From Prolixibacteraceae bacterium (GTDB taxonomy: Bacteria; Bacteroidota; Bacteroidia; Bacteroidales; Prolixibacteraceae), in contig JAIOZY010000038.1 in the NCBI GenBank assembly GCA_021740385.1, positions 1 to 53,608 of the forward strand: a DNA stretch of 53,608 bases. The letters are read 5' to 3'. Shown piece by piece: positions 17,892 through 26,500 of this stretch (positions within the stretch are counted from its first letter, which is position 1; each line of letters begins with the position of its first letter). The notes below the pieces were generated by a model. It worked only from the letters and a program-made list of their open reading frames with translations. It was not told the origin of the DNA and searched no databases. The position numbers were made by a program, and so were the translations under genes.

Positions 17892-19643
17892 ATGAAAAAA
17901 TTAAATTTTAAAGTCTTAATCTCCCTGACGGTTGTAACACTGCTGCTTAGCAGTTGCGCCAGCATCAAGAAAATGAAAAAGGAAGCTGACCAGATCAAAT
18001 GGGAAGTTAATCCGAGTGTTCTTGAAGCGCATGCCGGTCAGGTGAAAGTTAAAGTAGAAGGGCAAATTCCTGAAAAGTATTTTGCCCAAAAAGCAAACTT
18101 ACTCATCACACCGACTATTAAGTACGAAGGTGGTGAAGTAGCTTATCCCGAAATTAAATTGCAGGGTGAAAAGGTAACAGCCAACAACACTGTTATCAGT
18201 TACGACGAAGGTGGCAATTTTTCTGTTGAAGGCGCCGTGCCTTACGAAGAAGCCATGAAGATGTCTAAACTTGAAGTTGATATCCTGGCTTCACAGGGCG
18301 CGAAAGAACTGGCCTTCGACCCAATCAAAATTGCCGATGGTGTTATCGCCACTTCTGAATTGGTTCAAAAAAACGGGGCACCAATTATTGGTGTACAAAA
18401 GGAAGAAAACAAAACCGGAAAATACGACCCGGCTATTGATCCTTTCCAACGCGTTGTGCCCGATGAAATGATGGCCGATATCCATTACCTCATCAACAGT
18501 TCATTCGTTCGTAAAGATGAAGCCAATGCCGAAGACATTGAAGAATTTAAAGAATACACCCTCGATGCCAAGGCCAATGAACGCAAAGAGTTGAAAGAAC
18601 TCGAAATTTCAGCCTATGCTTCACCCGACGGCGAATTGGATTTTAATGAAAAACTTTCAAAGCAACGTGAAAAAACAGCTTCAAAATTCTTCACCAAAGA
18701 AATTAATGAAGAAGAAATTGAAGAAAAAATCAAAACAAAATACACGGCTGAAGACTGGGAAGGTTTTAAAGAATTGCTCGAAAACTCGTCTGTTCAGGAT
18801 AAAGAACTGATATTGCGCGTTTTGAGCATGTATACCGACCCCGAAGTACGCGAAAAGGAAATCCGTAACCTTTCAGAAGCCTTTACCGTACTGGCCGATG
18901 AAATACTACCCAAATTGCGCCGTGCAAAATTCATTGCCAATGTCGACCTCATTGGTAAAACCGATGAAGAGATACTGGCAGCTGCCGAAAATGAACCTGC
19001 ATCGTTGAACCAGGCCGAATTGCTCTATGCAGCCACACTTACCGATGACAATGCCAAAAAACTTCAGTTCTACAAATCGTTCACAAAACAGTTTAGCGAC
19101 GACTGGAGGGGCTTTAACAACATGGGCATGGTTCAGGTTTGGGAAGGCAACTTCGATGCTGCAGCCTCTAACTTCGAAAAAGCCGACAAGCTTGACCAGG
19201 GCAACCCAATTATTCAGAACAACCTCGGTGTTATTGCCCTCAAAAACGGCGATACCGAAAAAGCAAGGGAACTGTTCTCTGCTGCCTCGGGCATATCGAA
19301 AGAAGTTGACTACAACATGGGCATTGTAAGCATACTGCGTGCTGAATACGACAAAGCTGTGAACTATTTTGGCGATTGTCAAAAACCAAATGCAGCCCTG
19401 GCAAAAATTTTGGCAGGCGATAACAACGGCGCCCTCAAAACACTTGAAGCCATTGATGGCGAATGTCCAATGGCCGATTACCTGAAGGCCGTAGTTGGGG
19501 CACGTACAGCCAAAGAAGTTTTATTGGTTGAAAGCCTTACCGCAGCCTGTGAAAAAGAACCAAAACTGAAAGCTGCTGCCAAAACAGACTTAGAATTCGC
19601 AAAATACTTCGACAATCCTAAATTTAAGGCTATTGTGGATTAA
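17892..19643 (+). CDS. Outer-membrane-type lipoprotein with OmpA-like region and TPR repeats
   Basis: Predicted lipoprotein of 583 residues. The signal ends LLLSSC with the lipidated Cys at 22. After a beta-rich region (about 30-190) comes LEISAYASPDGELDFNEKLSKQREKTASKFF, a good match to the OmpA-like peptidoglycan-binding signature (..i.GyaSPeG....N..LS..RA..v), interrupted by a charged insert. The C-terminal 200 residues hold TPR-type helices (GFNNMGMVQVWEGNFDAAASNF; NPIIQNNLGVIALKNGDTEKARELF). I use ATG 17892; the reading extends to a GTG at 17883. A strong terminator follows. It probably tethers to peptidoglycan and organises partner proteins in the periplasm, which is inferred from its domains only. 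Confidence 0.85.
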   Translation: MKKLNFKVLISLTVVTLLLSSCASIKKMKKEADQIKWEVNPSVLEAHAGQVKVKVEGQIPEKYFAQKANLLITPTIKYEGGEVAYPEIKLQGEKVTANNTVISYDEGGNFSVEGAVPYEEAMKMSKLEVDILASQGAKELAFDPIKIADGVIATSELVQKNGAPIIGVQKEENKTGKYDPAIDPFQRVVPDEMMADIHYLINSSFVRKDEANAEDIEEFKEYTLDAKANERKELKELEISAYASPDGELDFNEKLSKQREKTASKFFTKEINEEEIEEKIKTKYTAEDWEGFKELLENSSVQDKELILRVLSMYTDPEVREKEIRNLSEAFTVLADEILPKLRRAKFIANVDLIGKTDEEILAAAENEPASLNQAELLYAATLTDDNAKKLQFYKSFTKQFSDDWRGFNNMGMVQVWEGNFDAAASNFEKADKLDQGNPIIQNNLGVIALKNGDTEKARELFSAASGISKEVDYNMGIVSILRAEYDKAVNYFGDCQKPNAALAKILAGDNNGALKTLEAIDGECPMADYLKAVVGARTAKEVLLVESLTAACEKEPKLKAAAKTDLEFAKYFDNPKFKAIVD

Positions 19644-19665
19644 GGATATGCAATGAGATAAAAGA

Positions 19666-19706
19666 AAAGGCGCTTCAGAATATTCCGAAGCGCCTTTCTT
19701 TTTTTT
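19666..19706. terminator. Bidirectional terminator between convergent genes
   Basis: AAAGGCGCTTC (19666-19676) pairs with GAAGCGCCTTT (19687-19697) around a 10-base loop and is followed by a T run to 19706. It lies between the plus-strand lipoprotein gene and the minus-strand gene ending at 19728, and A/T flanks allow use from both sides. Confidence 0.85.
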
Positions 19707-19727
19707 AGTAATTATGCATGCTCCAAA

Positions 19728-20159
19728 CTAATCGTCGGCAAGGAATTTTTTTGCTTCCAGTTCGGTTGAAAATGCTTTAACATTTCTTCCTGTAAGTTTT
19801 GTAAAACTGTTGTAAAAGATTTGCATCATCCCGCTCATGCCAACAACGGCACTCGCTTTAACGTAAGGTGAATTGCTTTTAACGTAAGAAATGAACCGGT
19901 TAAAAATTTCGTTATTAAAGTGCATACCTGAAAGGTTTGTAAGGGTCAATACACTTATAGGCAAATTTGCACTGATAAACCTCGTGGCATCAGCCATAAG
20001 GGTATAAATTTCTTCAGGTTTTTTCAGGTTCGAAAAATCGATATAAACAATACGTTTCTGATTGTAATAAATCATTCGTGGCGCTCTCGAAGTTTTTGTC
20101 TCCTCTATAACACTTCCAAAATTCGTGCGGGTTGCGGTTGAAGTTTCATAGGTTTCCAT
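19728..20159 (-). CDS. Small cytoplasmic protein, possibly STAS/SpoIIAA-like fold
   Basis: Protein of 143 residues without signal peptide or membrane span. The core IYYNQKRIVYIDFSNLKKPEEIYTL... then LPISVLTLTNLSG, VKASAVVGMSGMMQIFYNSF and AFSTELEAKKFL shows the alternation of strands and helices seen in STAS/SpoIIAA-like proteins, where a central beta strand is followed by a turn and helix. In this type the last segment often ends in a helix with the xxEEAKxWL-like pattern, as here (STELEAKKFLADD). No phosphorylatable Ser can be assigned with confidence. Convergent with the lipoprotein gene through a shared terminator. Function unknown. Confidence 0.6.
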   Translation of the reverse strand: METYETSTATRTNFGSVIEETKTSRAPRMIYYNQKRIVYIDFSNLKKPEEIYTLMADATRFISANLPISVLTLTNLSGMHFNNEIFNRFISYVKSNSPYVKASAVVGMSGMMQIFYNSFTKLTGRNVKAFSTELEAKKFLADD

Positions 20160-20390
20160 AGTACACTGTTTTTGGTTTCCGGCAATAAATGTAAAACACC
20201 TGTTTCAAAAAAAAAAGATAAATGGATGAACGGTACGGTTTTTTGAGTAAAGACTCCTTTTTGACAAATAAACGTTTTATTCAAAGCCGGGCAAAAACAA
20301 AATGATGATGCATAATAAGTGAAAACAGGCGGTGAGTTGTCATAATGATGAAAAAAAATTTTTTTATCTTGACCACCAGAATAATAATTA

Positions 20391-23252
20391 ATGCAAATAA
20401 AGAAATTTTTCATAATACTTTTTCTTTTATCCCCCTTCGTTAAAATCTTTTCACAGCACACTGAAGTTGCCCTAAACAATTCATTAAATGCATCTTTCAG
20501 TCCTGAGGCAGGTTTTTACAACAACCCGTTTACGCTTCATTTAAGTGCCCCCGGGCCGGGATATTTTATCGTGTATACCATTGACGGCAGCAATCCGCAG
20601 CATGCCGCAACAGCCATAAAAGGGGGCAATACCGTTGAAATAGAAATTGACCCGTCGCATCATACCGGGCGGGCACAAACACCCTGCTACATTGTTAGGG
20701 CTTCGGTAACAAAAGATGGATTTACCATTTCAAGGCCTGTAACCCAAACCTATATTTTTATTGATGAAGTAATTGACCAGGAGCATCCGGGTGGCGAATG
20801 GCCTTCGTCGTATGTTAATACACAGGAAATTGACCTTGCAATGGATCCTGACATTACCCAAAGTTTTCCGTACGCCAGCCAAATAGTTGAATCGTTAACC
20901 GATATACCTTCCCTTTCAATTGTAACCGATTTGGAAAACCTGTTCGACCCACACACCGGTATCTATGTAAATGCCATGGAGCGTGGCGAAGAATGGGAAC
21001 GGTTTTGCTCATTTGAATTGCTTTACCCCTCGGGCAAAAAAGGTTTTTCAGTTAATGCAGGGCTTCGCATAAGGGGTGGCTGGAGCAGGCACGGCGATTA
21101 TCCCAAACATGCATTCAGGCTGCTTTTCAAAGCAGAATACGGAGCAGCAAAACTGTACTACCCCCTTTTTGGAGATGAGGGTGTTGGGGAATTTGACAAA
21201 ATCGATATCAGGTGCGAACAAAATTATGCCTGGAGCAACGGGTATGGCAACAACACCTGCGTAAGGGAAGTCTTTTCGCGCGATACCCAACGGGACATGG
21301 GACAACCTTACACCCGCAGCCGCTATTACCATTTATACCTTAACGGCATGTACTGGGGGCTTTATCAAACCCAGGAAAGGGCCGAAGCCCGGTATGCTGC
21401 CGATTATTTTGGCGGCAGTAAAAATGATTACGATGTTGTTAAAGTTAATTCTGACGGATACGTTGTTGAGGTTACCGATGGTACAATTGATTCATGGCAA
21501 AGATTATACAACGTCTGCAAAAACGGTTTTTCAACCAATACAAACTATTTTGCACTTGAAGGTAAAGATGAAAGGGGATTACCTAAATCGGGCAGTGAAA
21601 TATTGGTTGATGTTGACAACCTGATTGATTATATGTTAACCATTTTTTACACCGGCAATTTTGATGCGCCAATAAGTGCCTTCCTCGGCAACGCGAAAGC
21701 TAATAACTTTTATTCGATATATAAACGCGACGATAAAACAAAGGGATTCATTTTCTTCAACCACGATGCCGAACATGCCATGATGGTTGACCCGATGTCT
21801 CCCGGAATTGGATTATATGAAGACCGTGTTAACCTTGAGCTCAGGCAACCCGCTTTGGGCAGCTTCACCCCACAGTGGCTACATGTAAAACTATCTGAAA
21901 ATAAAGAATACCGCCAACGTTTTGCCGACCGGGTGTACCTCCACTTTTTTAATAACGGGGTTTTTACGCCTGAAAAGGCACGGGAACGGTTTGAAAAAAG
22001 GGTGGCCGAAATTGAGATGGCCATCATCGCCGAATCAGCCCGCTGGGGCGATGCAAAAACCGCCAATCCCTTTACAAAAGAAGAACATTGGTGGCCCGAA
22101 ATTGAAGACATATATGACCGCTTCTTCCCCTACCGAACCGATATTGTACTCGACCAGTTGAACGAAGCCGGCCTCTTTCCGGCAATACCGGCCCCTGAAT
22201 TCAAACATAACGGCCAAAAAGTAACATCCGGCTTTTGCACCTTTGATGAAAGCATTGAAATCATTGCAACCACAACGGTAAATGACGGGGAACTGTATAT
22301 AACACGCGACGGGCACGACCCGCGTAACATTGGCGGCAGCGTATATAAAAATGTACGTAAGGCTTATAACGGCTTTTCGATGGTACAGCGCCGCTCAACC
22401 ATCATTAAAGCACGGGTAAAAAAGGGTGACAAATGGAGCCCCATGCATACCCTCTGTCTCCTTCAAAACAATACCGACTTCTCGGAGCTGAAAGTGACCG
22501 AACTCAGTTACCATCCACCCGATTCAATCATTGGTGAAGACACCATTTCAGGAAAATCATTCGAATTCATCGAGCTAAAAAACATCGGCGACAATTCAAT
22601 CAACCTGTCTGGTTTAAGTTTTTCTTCGGCCATCGAATATGTATTCCCCGATAAAGAGCTGCTTGCACCAAAAAGCTTTTATGTTATTGCCTCGAAACCG
22701 AAATGGTTTTACGAAAAATACAACATGGTACCATCAGGCAACTTCAGTAAGAATCTTTCAAACGGCGGTGAACAGGTTATTCTCATTAACGCTAAAGGAA
22801 AAGAAATATTCAATTTTACATACGATGATGAGAACCCCTGGTATCCCGAGGCTGATGGACAGGGTTATACGATAACATCAAAAGTACGGGACCCGTGGGG
22901 CTGGGACCCCGTATCGCCTTATTACTGGAAAGTATCAACGTTTATTAATGGCTCGCCCTTTGCCAATGATCCCTGGATGACCAATGCCCTACCCGACATG
23001 GAACTAGCCAAGAAGGAAGTAATGGTTTACCCAAACCCGGCAAAACGGTTTTTATTTGTAGATGTATCAAGTTCCAACAAAGAATATCAAATTGAGATAA
23101 TTACACTTAGCGGGAAAAACATTTACCGGGCATCGACAAAAGAAAAGCTAACAATTGACCTGGGATCGTTACCGTTAAAAAATGGATTACTGCTTGTGAA
23201 AATTAACCGGGGCAATAAATTCACACTTCAAAAGATACTATATCGGCCCTGA
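20391..23252 (+). CDS. T9SS-secreted CotH kinase-family protein
   Basis: Large exported protein of 953 residues. A signal peptide ends near residue 22 (KIFSQ). Order: a chitobiase/hexosaminidase C-terminal-like domain (about 35-125; YTIDGSNPQ), a CotH domain (about 160-600) with RIRGGWSRHGDYPKHAFRL, YWGLYQTQERA and the motif FNHDAEHAM near 455, a lamin-tail-like domain (about 700-800; FEFIELKNIGDNSINLSGL), and a T9SS type A sorting domain from about 875 (VYPNPAKRFLFVDV). CotH is an atypical protein kinase in Bacillus spore coats. Relatives fused to sorting domains in Bacteroidota are of unknown role and presumably act at the cell surface. It ends base-to-base with dusB on the other strand. 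Confidence 0.88.
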   Translation: MQIKKFFIILFLLSPFVKIFSQHTEVALNNSLNASFSPEAGFYNNPFTLHLSAPGPGYFIVYTIDGSNPQHAATAIKGGNTVEIEIDPSHHTGRAQTPCYIVRASVTKDGFTISRPVTQTYIFIDEVIDQEHPGGEWPSSYVNTQEIDLAMDPDITQSFPYASQIVESLTDIPSLSIVTDLENLFDPHTGIYVNAMERGEEWERFCSFELLYPSGKKGFSVNAGLRIRGGWSRHGDYPKHAFRLLFKAEYGAAKLYYPLFGDEGVGEFDKIDIRCEQNYAWSNGYGNNTCVREVFSRDTQRDMGQPYTRSRYYHLYLNGMYWGLYQTQERAEARYAADYFGGSKNDYDVVKVNSDGYVVEVTDGTIDSWQRLYNVCKNGFSTNTNYFALEGKDERGLPKSGSEILVDVDNLIDYMLTIFYTGNFDAPISAFLGNAKANNFYSIYKRDDKTKGFIFFNHDAEHAMMVDPMSPGIGLYEDRVNLELRQPALGSFTPQWLHVKLSENKEYRQRFADRVYLHFFNNGVFTPEKARERFEKRVAEIEMAIIAESARWGDAKTANPFTKEEHWWPEIEDIYDRFFPYRTDIVLDQLNEAGLFPAIPAPEFKHNGQKVTSGFCTFDESIEIIATTTVNDGELYITRDGHDPRNIGGSVYKNVRKAYNGFSMVQRRSTIIKARVKKGDKWSPMHTLCLLQNNTDFSELKVTELSYHPPDSIIGEDTISGKSFEFIELKNIGDNSINLSGLSFSSAIEYVFPDKELLAPKSFYVIASKPKWFYEKYNMVPSGNFSKNLSNGGEQVILINAKGKEIFNFTYDDENPWYPEADGQGYTITSKVRDPWGWDPVSPYYWKVSTFINGSPFANDPWMTNALPDMELAKKEVMVYPNPAKRFLFVDVSSSNKEYQIEIITLSGKNIYRASTKEKLTIDLGSLPLKNGLLLVKINRGNKFTLQKILYRP

Positions 23253-24266
23253 TTACTTCAACCCCACGTTGGTATAATCGACCCTGACATCGCGATAGCG
23301 GGCAGCAATTTCATCAAGTATACGGTTTACATCGGCATACGATTCCGAACGCAGCAGTTCAATCCGCAGTTCCCTGAAATTTTGAAGGTTCGGAAAATAT
23401 TTAGCAAAATGACGGCGCATTTCAAAAACGGCGCGGCGTTCATCGTCTTTCCATTCGAGCGATATGACCAATTGCTCTTTCACGTTCTGAACCACCTCGG
23501 GAACGGTTGGGGCTGGCAAAACTTCACCTGTTTCGAAAAAGTGTTTCACTTCCCGGAATATCCATGGGCGGCCAATGGCACCACGCCCGATCATCAGGCC
23601 ATCAACGCCGGTTTGTTCCAAAAATTGTTTTGCAGCCAAAGGGCCGTTAATGTCGCCATTGCCAACAATTGGAATATGCATGCGCGGGTTGCTTTTCACT
23701 TCACCAATCAGTGTCCAGTCGGCCACCCCGGTATAGAGTTGCGCCCGGGTACGGCCATGAATGGTTAGTGCAGCAATGCCGGTATCCTGCAGGCGTTCGG
23801 CAACATCAACAATTTGCTTGCTGCCATCGTCCCACCCCAGGCGGGTTTTTGCCGTAACGGGCAACGAAACGGCATCGACAACCGAGCGTGCCATGTCGAC
23901 CATTTTGGGAACAACCCTTAACATGCCTGCCCCCGCGCCTTTACGCACGATCCGCTTCATGGGGCAACCAAAGTTCAGGTCAATGAAATCGGGGCCTGCT
24001 TCTTCGGCTACTTTTGCCGCGTGAACCATGGAATCGATGTTGTGCCCGAAAATCTGGATGGCAACGGGCCGGTCAAAATCGAAAAGGGTCATTTTTTGTT
24101 TCGATTTTTTCACATCGCGAATAAGGGCTTCGCTCGAAACAAATTCGGTATACATGACATCGGCCCCGTATTTTTTGCACATGTGACGAAACGATTTGTA
24201 CGTTACATCCTCCATGGGCGCTAAAAACAAGGGCATTGGCCCTAACTCAATATTTCCGATTTTCAT
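23253..24266 (-). CDS. dusB: tRNA-dihydrouridine synthase DusB
   Basis: FMN-dependent enzyme that reduces uridine to dihydrouridine in the tRNA D-loop, 337 residues. The N-terminal LFLAPMEDVTYKSFR FMN-barrel start, the catalytic Cys101 in NFGCPMKR followed by RKGAGAGML, LTIHGRTRAQLYTGVADW, and GLMIGRGAIGRPW are all standard for the Dus family, with the DusB-type GRPWIF ending. Encoded convergently with the CotH gene (no gap between stops). Its start lies about 46 bases from the stop of the fused antitoxin/toxin remnant on the same strand. Confidence 0.95.
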   Translation of the reverse strand: MKIGNIELGPMPLFLAPMEDVTYKSFRHMCKKYGADVMYTEFVSSEALIRDVKKSKQKMTLFDFDRPVAIQIFGHNIDSMVHAAKVAEEAGPDFIDLNFGCPMKRIVRKGAGAGMLRVVPKMVDMARSVVDAVSLPVTAKTRLGWDDGSKQIVDVAERLQDTGIAALTIHGRTRAQLYTGVADWTLIGEVKSNPRMHIPIVGNGDINGPLAAKQFLEQTGVDGLMIGRGAIGRPWIFREVKHFFETGEVLPAPTVPEVVQNVKEQLVISLEWKDDERRAVFEMRRHFAKYFPNLQNFRELRIELLRSESYADVNRILDEIAARYRDVRVDYTNVGLK

Positions 24267-24312
24267 GCTGCAAAAATAGCGGAATTACCATAAAACCAGC
24301 GCTGATAAGGAT

Positions 24313-24624
24313 TTAAAAAAGATATTCAATATTTTGGTCATATTCATTACTGGCGGTTTCTGTCCAGATTTCTTTTCTCATCGTATCAAGCCGGGATATT
24401 TCATTTTTATTTTTTGCCCTTACCTGTTCTCCGGAAAGGGTATGTCCGTTTTTTATATCTTCCATTCCCTTGTTTATGGCTTCATTTTCTTGTTCAGTTA
24501 AAGGCAAACGTTTTTTCTTTGAAACTTCCTCATTAAGTGTCTGATAGAGTTTTTTAATAATAGTTTCATCACTAATTTTGAGATATCGCTCTATAAATTG
24601 AAGTTTTGTTGCCTTTACGTCCAT
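24313..24624 (-). pseudogene. Antitoxin gene fused in frame to the start of a truncated RelE/ParE toxin
   Basis: A 103-codon reading with two distinct parts. Residues 1-75 resemble Bacteroidota type II antitoxins: an N-terminal helix (KLQFIERYLKISDETIIKKLYQTL), an acidic linker (PLTEQENEAINKGMEDIKNG) and HTLSGEQVRAK. Residues 82-103, beginning with an internal Met at 24379-24381, read MRKEIWTETASNEYDQNIEYLF, the usual opening of a RelE/ParE toxin (strand IxWTetA, then helix dqnIeYL). The reading then stops 46 bases before dusB. The toxin catalytic core is absent. I interpret this as a decayed toxin-antitoxin operon in which the antitoxin lost its stop and the toxin lost its body. The antitoxin half could still be expressed. 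Confidence 0.65.
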
Positions 24625-24791
24625 ATCTTTAAATATTGTTCGAACAAAAGTAACAATTTATACTTTAGTTTATTGGTTTTTAATAGTATAAACTCAATCT
24701 TTATCTGTAAAGTTTTTTCAAATTGTACTTCTCCCTTCGTAAAAAAATGGCAGACTGTAATAACAAGTTGTGTTTCATGCTAAGAGCGATA

Positions 24792-24864
24792 TGCCAACGC
24801 ACATTTGGCACATTTGTAAGCTCCAATCCACAAGCTGATGCTTCAACTTACAAAAGAGCCAAAT
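24792..24864 (+). promoter_or_regulatory. Long imperfect inverted repeat upstream of the methyltransferase gene
   Basis: ATTTGGCACATTTGTAAG (24803-24820) is complementary at 16 of 18 positions to CTTACAAAAGAGCCAAAT (24847-24864) around a 26-base loop. A second stem, TGCCAA (24792-24797) with TTGGCA (24805-24810), uses part of the left arm and would compete with the first. The repeat ends one base before the -33 box of the promoter at 24866-24897, so it is more likely an operator or DNA structure than an attenuator of that transcript. Confidence 0.5.
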
Positions 24865-24865
24865 T

Positions 24866-24897
24866 TTTGACAACGCACCCAAGATTGATTACTTTTG
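24866..24897 (+). promoter_or_regulatory. Promoter of the restriction-modification operon
   Basis: TTTG (24866-24869), 20 bases, TACTTTTG (24890-24897): a full match to the Bacteroidota TTTG-N(17-23)-TAnnTTTG pattern. The methyltransferase ATG begins at 24902, only 5 bases after the -7 box, so the transcript should be leaderless or nearly so. Confidence 0.6.
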
Positions 24898-24901
24898 TAT
24901 A

Positions 24902-26500
24902 ATGATAGAGTTAAAAGAAAATAATAAAACACCTTCTGAATTTGCTGATTTTCTCGGACTTGAATATGCATGCTCTACATCTGACAAACATAAAAAAGAA
25001 AACGGACAATTCTTTACTCCCAAACAGATTGCTGATTTCATGGGGAATCTGGCAACTTCCAAGTCAAAAAATATTTCAATTCTTGACCCTGGTTGTGGAA
25101 CAGGAATTTTGACTTGTTCATTAATCGAAAAACTGATTCAAAAATCCAACATAAAGGAAATTGAATTATCGCTATTCGAAACTGATGAAAATATTTTATC
25201 GATTACTCAAAAAGTAATTGATTTTTTGGTATTATGGCTGGCAGAGAGAAATATTCAATTAAAATACCAAATCAATCAAACCGATTTTGTAATTGAAAAA
25301 TCAAAAGTATTCAATGTATCAACATTGTTTGGATTTGAAAAAGTAAACCAGTACGATTACATAATTTGCAATCCACCATATTTCAAAATCTCTAAAACTG
25401 ACAAAAGAGCAATCGCTGCCAAAGAATTAGTATATGGACAACCAAATATTTATTCTTTGTTTATGGGCGTGGCTGCAAAATTATTGAAACAGAACGGAGA
25501 ATTAATTTTTATAACCCCAAGAAGTTTTGCAGCAGGAAATTATTTCAAAGCTTTTAGACAATCTTTCTTCAACGATGTAAGTGTCTCAAATATACACATC
25601 TTTGAATCCCGAAATAAGATGTTCAAGAATGATAATGTTCTTCAGGAAAATATTATTCTTCGGGCAACCAAACAGACAAATACAGAAATAAAAATCACTG
25701 TTTCTGAATGCGATAAAGGTTTGAATAGCCCAACAGAAAAAGTTTTTAAAACCAATTCACTAATAGACTTAAAATCAAATGATAAGGTTTTATTTATTCC
25801 TTCAAACGATAAAGAAACAAGTACAATTGAAATTTTTAAGAAGTGGCAAAACACGCTGAATGACTTTAATATTCAAATTTCTACAGGCCCCGTTGTTGCT
25901 TTTCGGTGTACGGAATTTCTAAAATCGGAAGGCACAATTAATGGTTTACTTTCTCCATTAATCTGGTTGCACAACATTAAAGAAATGGAATTTATTTATC
26001 CACTTCAAAAAGGGAAAAAACCAAGTCTAATTGTTAATTCTGAGGAATCAAGAAAAGTACTGCTTAAAAATAAAAACTATATCTTACTTCGCCGATTTAG
26101 TTCGAAAGATGATAAAAGCAGATTGGTTTGTTGCCCATTTTTTTCATCAAATTTTGAAACTGAAATGGTTGGATTTGAAAACCATCTAAACTATATACAT
26201 CGTCCAAACGGAGATTTATCGGAAAATGAAATCTGGGGAATTTCGGCACTCTACAGTAGTAGTTTGTTTGATTCATATTTCAGGACTTTTAATGGCAATA
26301 CTCAGGTTGGAGCAACTGAATTGAAACAAATTAAAATGCCGCCTTTAGATGATATAATTTTAATTGGTAGTAAAATAAAAGAATTTAATAATCCCGAAAA
26401 GCAGGATATTGATACAATTGTTAATAAAGTCCTTTTAGAAAAATCTTATGTCAAAAATACAAGAAGCACAGGTAATTTTGCGAGAGTTGGGGTTGCCTGA
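24902..26500 (+). CDS. N6-adenine DNA methyltransferase of a BsuBI/PstI-type R-M system
   Basis: Modification enzyme expected to methylate adenine in the sequence cut by the neighbouring endonuclease, 532 residues. The N-terminal HKKENGQFFTPKQIADFM is the GQFFTP-type lead-in, motif I is DPGCGTG at 62-68 (SAM binding), and motif IV is NPPY at 157-160, flipping and methylating adenine. The order I then IV is that of gamma-class enzymes. The C-terminal half (about 300-500) is presumed target recognition. Its last 53 bases overlap the endonuclease gene. Base composition is clearly more AT-rich than dusB upstream or the gene at 28.3 kb, which suggests horizontal acquisition. BsuBI and PstI recognise CTGCAG; whether this pair does is inference. 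Confidence 0.88.
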   Translation: MIELKENNKTPSEFADFLGLEYACSTSDKHKKENGQFFTPKQIADFMGNLATSKSKNISILDPGCGTGILTCSLIEKLIQKSNIKEIELSLFETDENILSITQKVIDFLVLWLAERNIQLKYQINQTDFVIEKSKVFNVSTLFGFEKVNQYDYIICNPPYFKISKTDKRAIAAKELVYGQPNIYSLFMGVAAKLLKQNGELIFITPRSFAAGNYFKAFRQSFFNDVSVSNIHIFESRNKMFKNDNVLQENIILRATKQTNTEIKITVSECDKGLNSPTEKVFKTNSLIDLKSNDKVLFIPSNDKETSTIEIFKKWQNTLNDFNIQISTGPVVAFRCTEFLKSEGTINGLLSPLIWLHNIKEMEFIYPLQKGKKPSLIVNSEESRKVLLKNKNYILLRRFSSKDDKSRLVCCPFFSSNFETEMVGFENHLNYIHRPNGDLSENEIWGISALYSSSLFDSYFRTFNGNTQVGATELKQIKMPPLDDIILIGSKIKEFNNPEKQDIDTIVNKVLLEKSYVKNTRSTGNFARVGVA

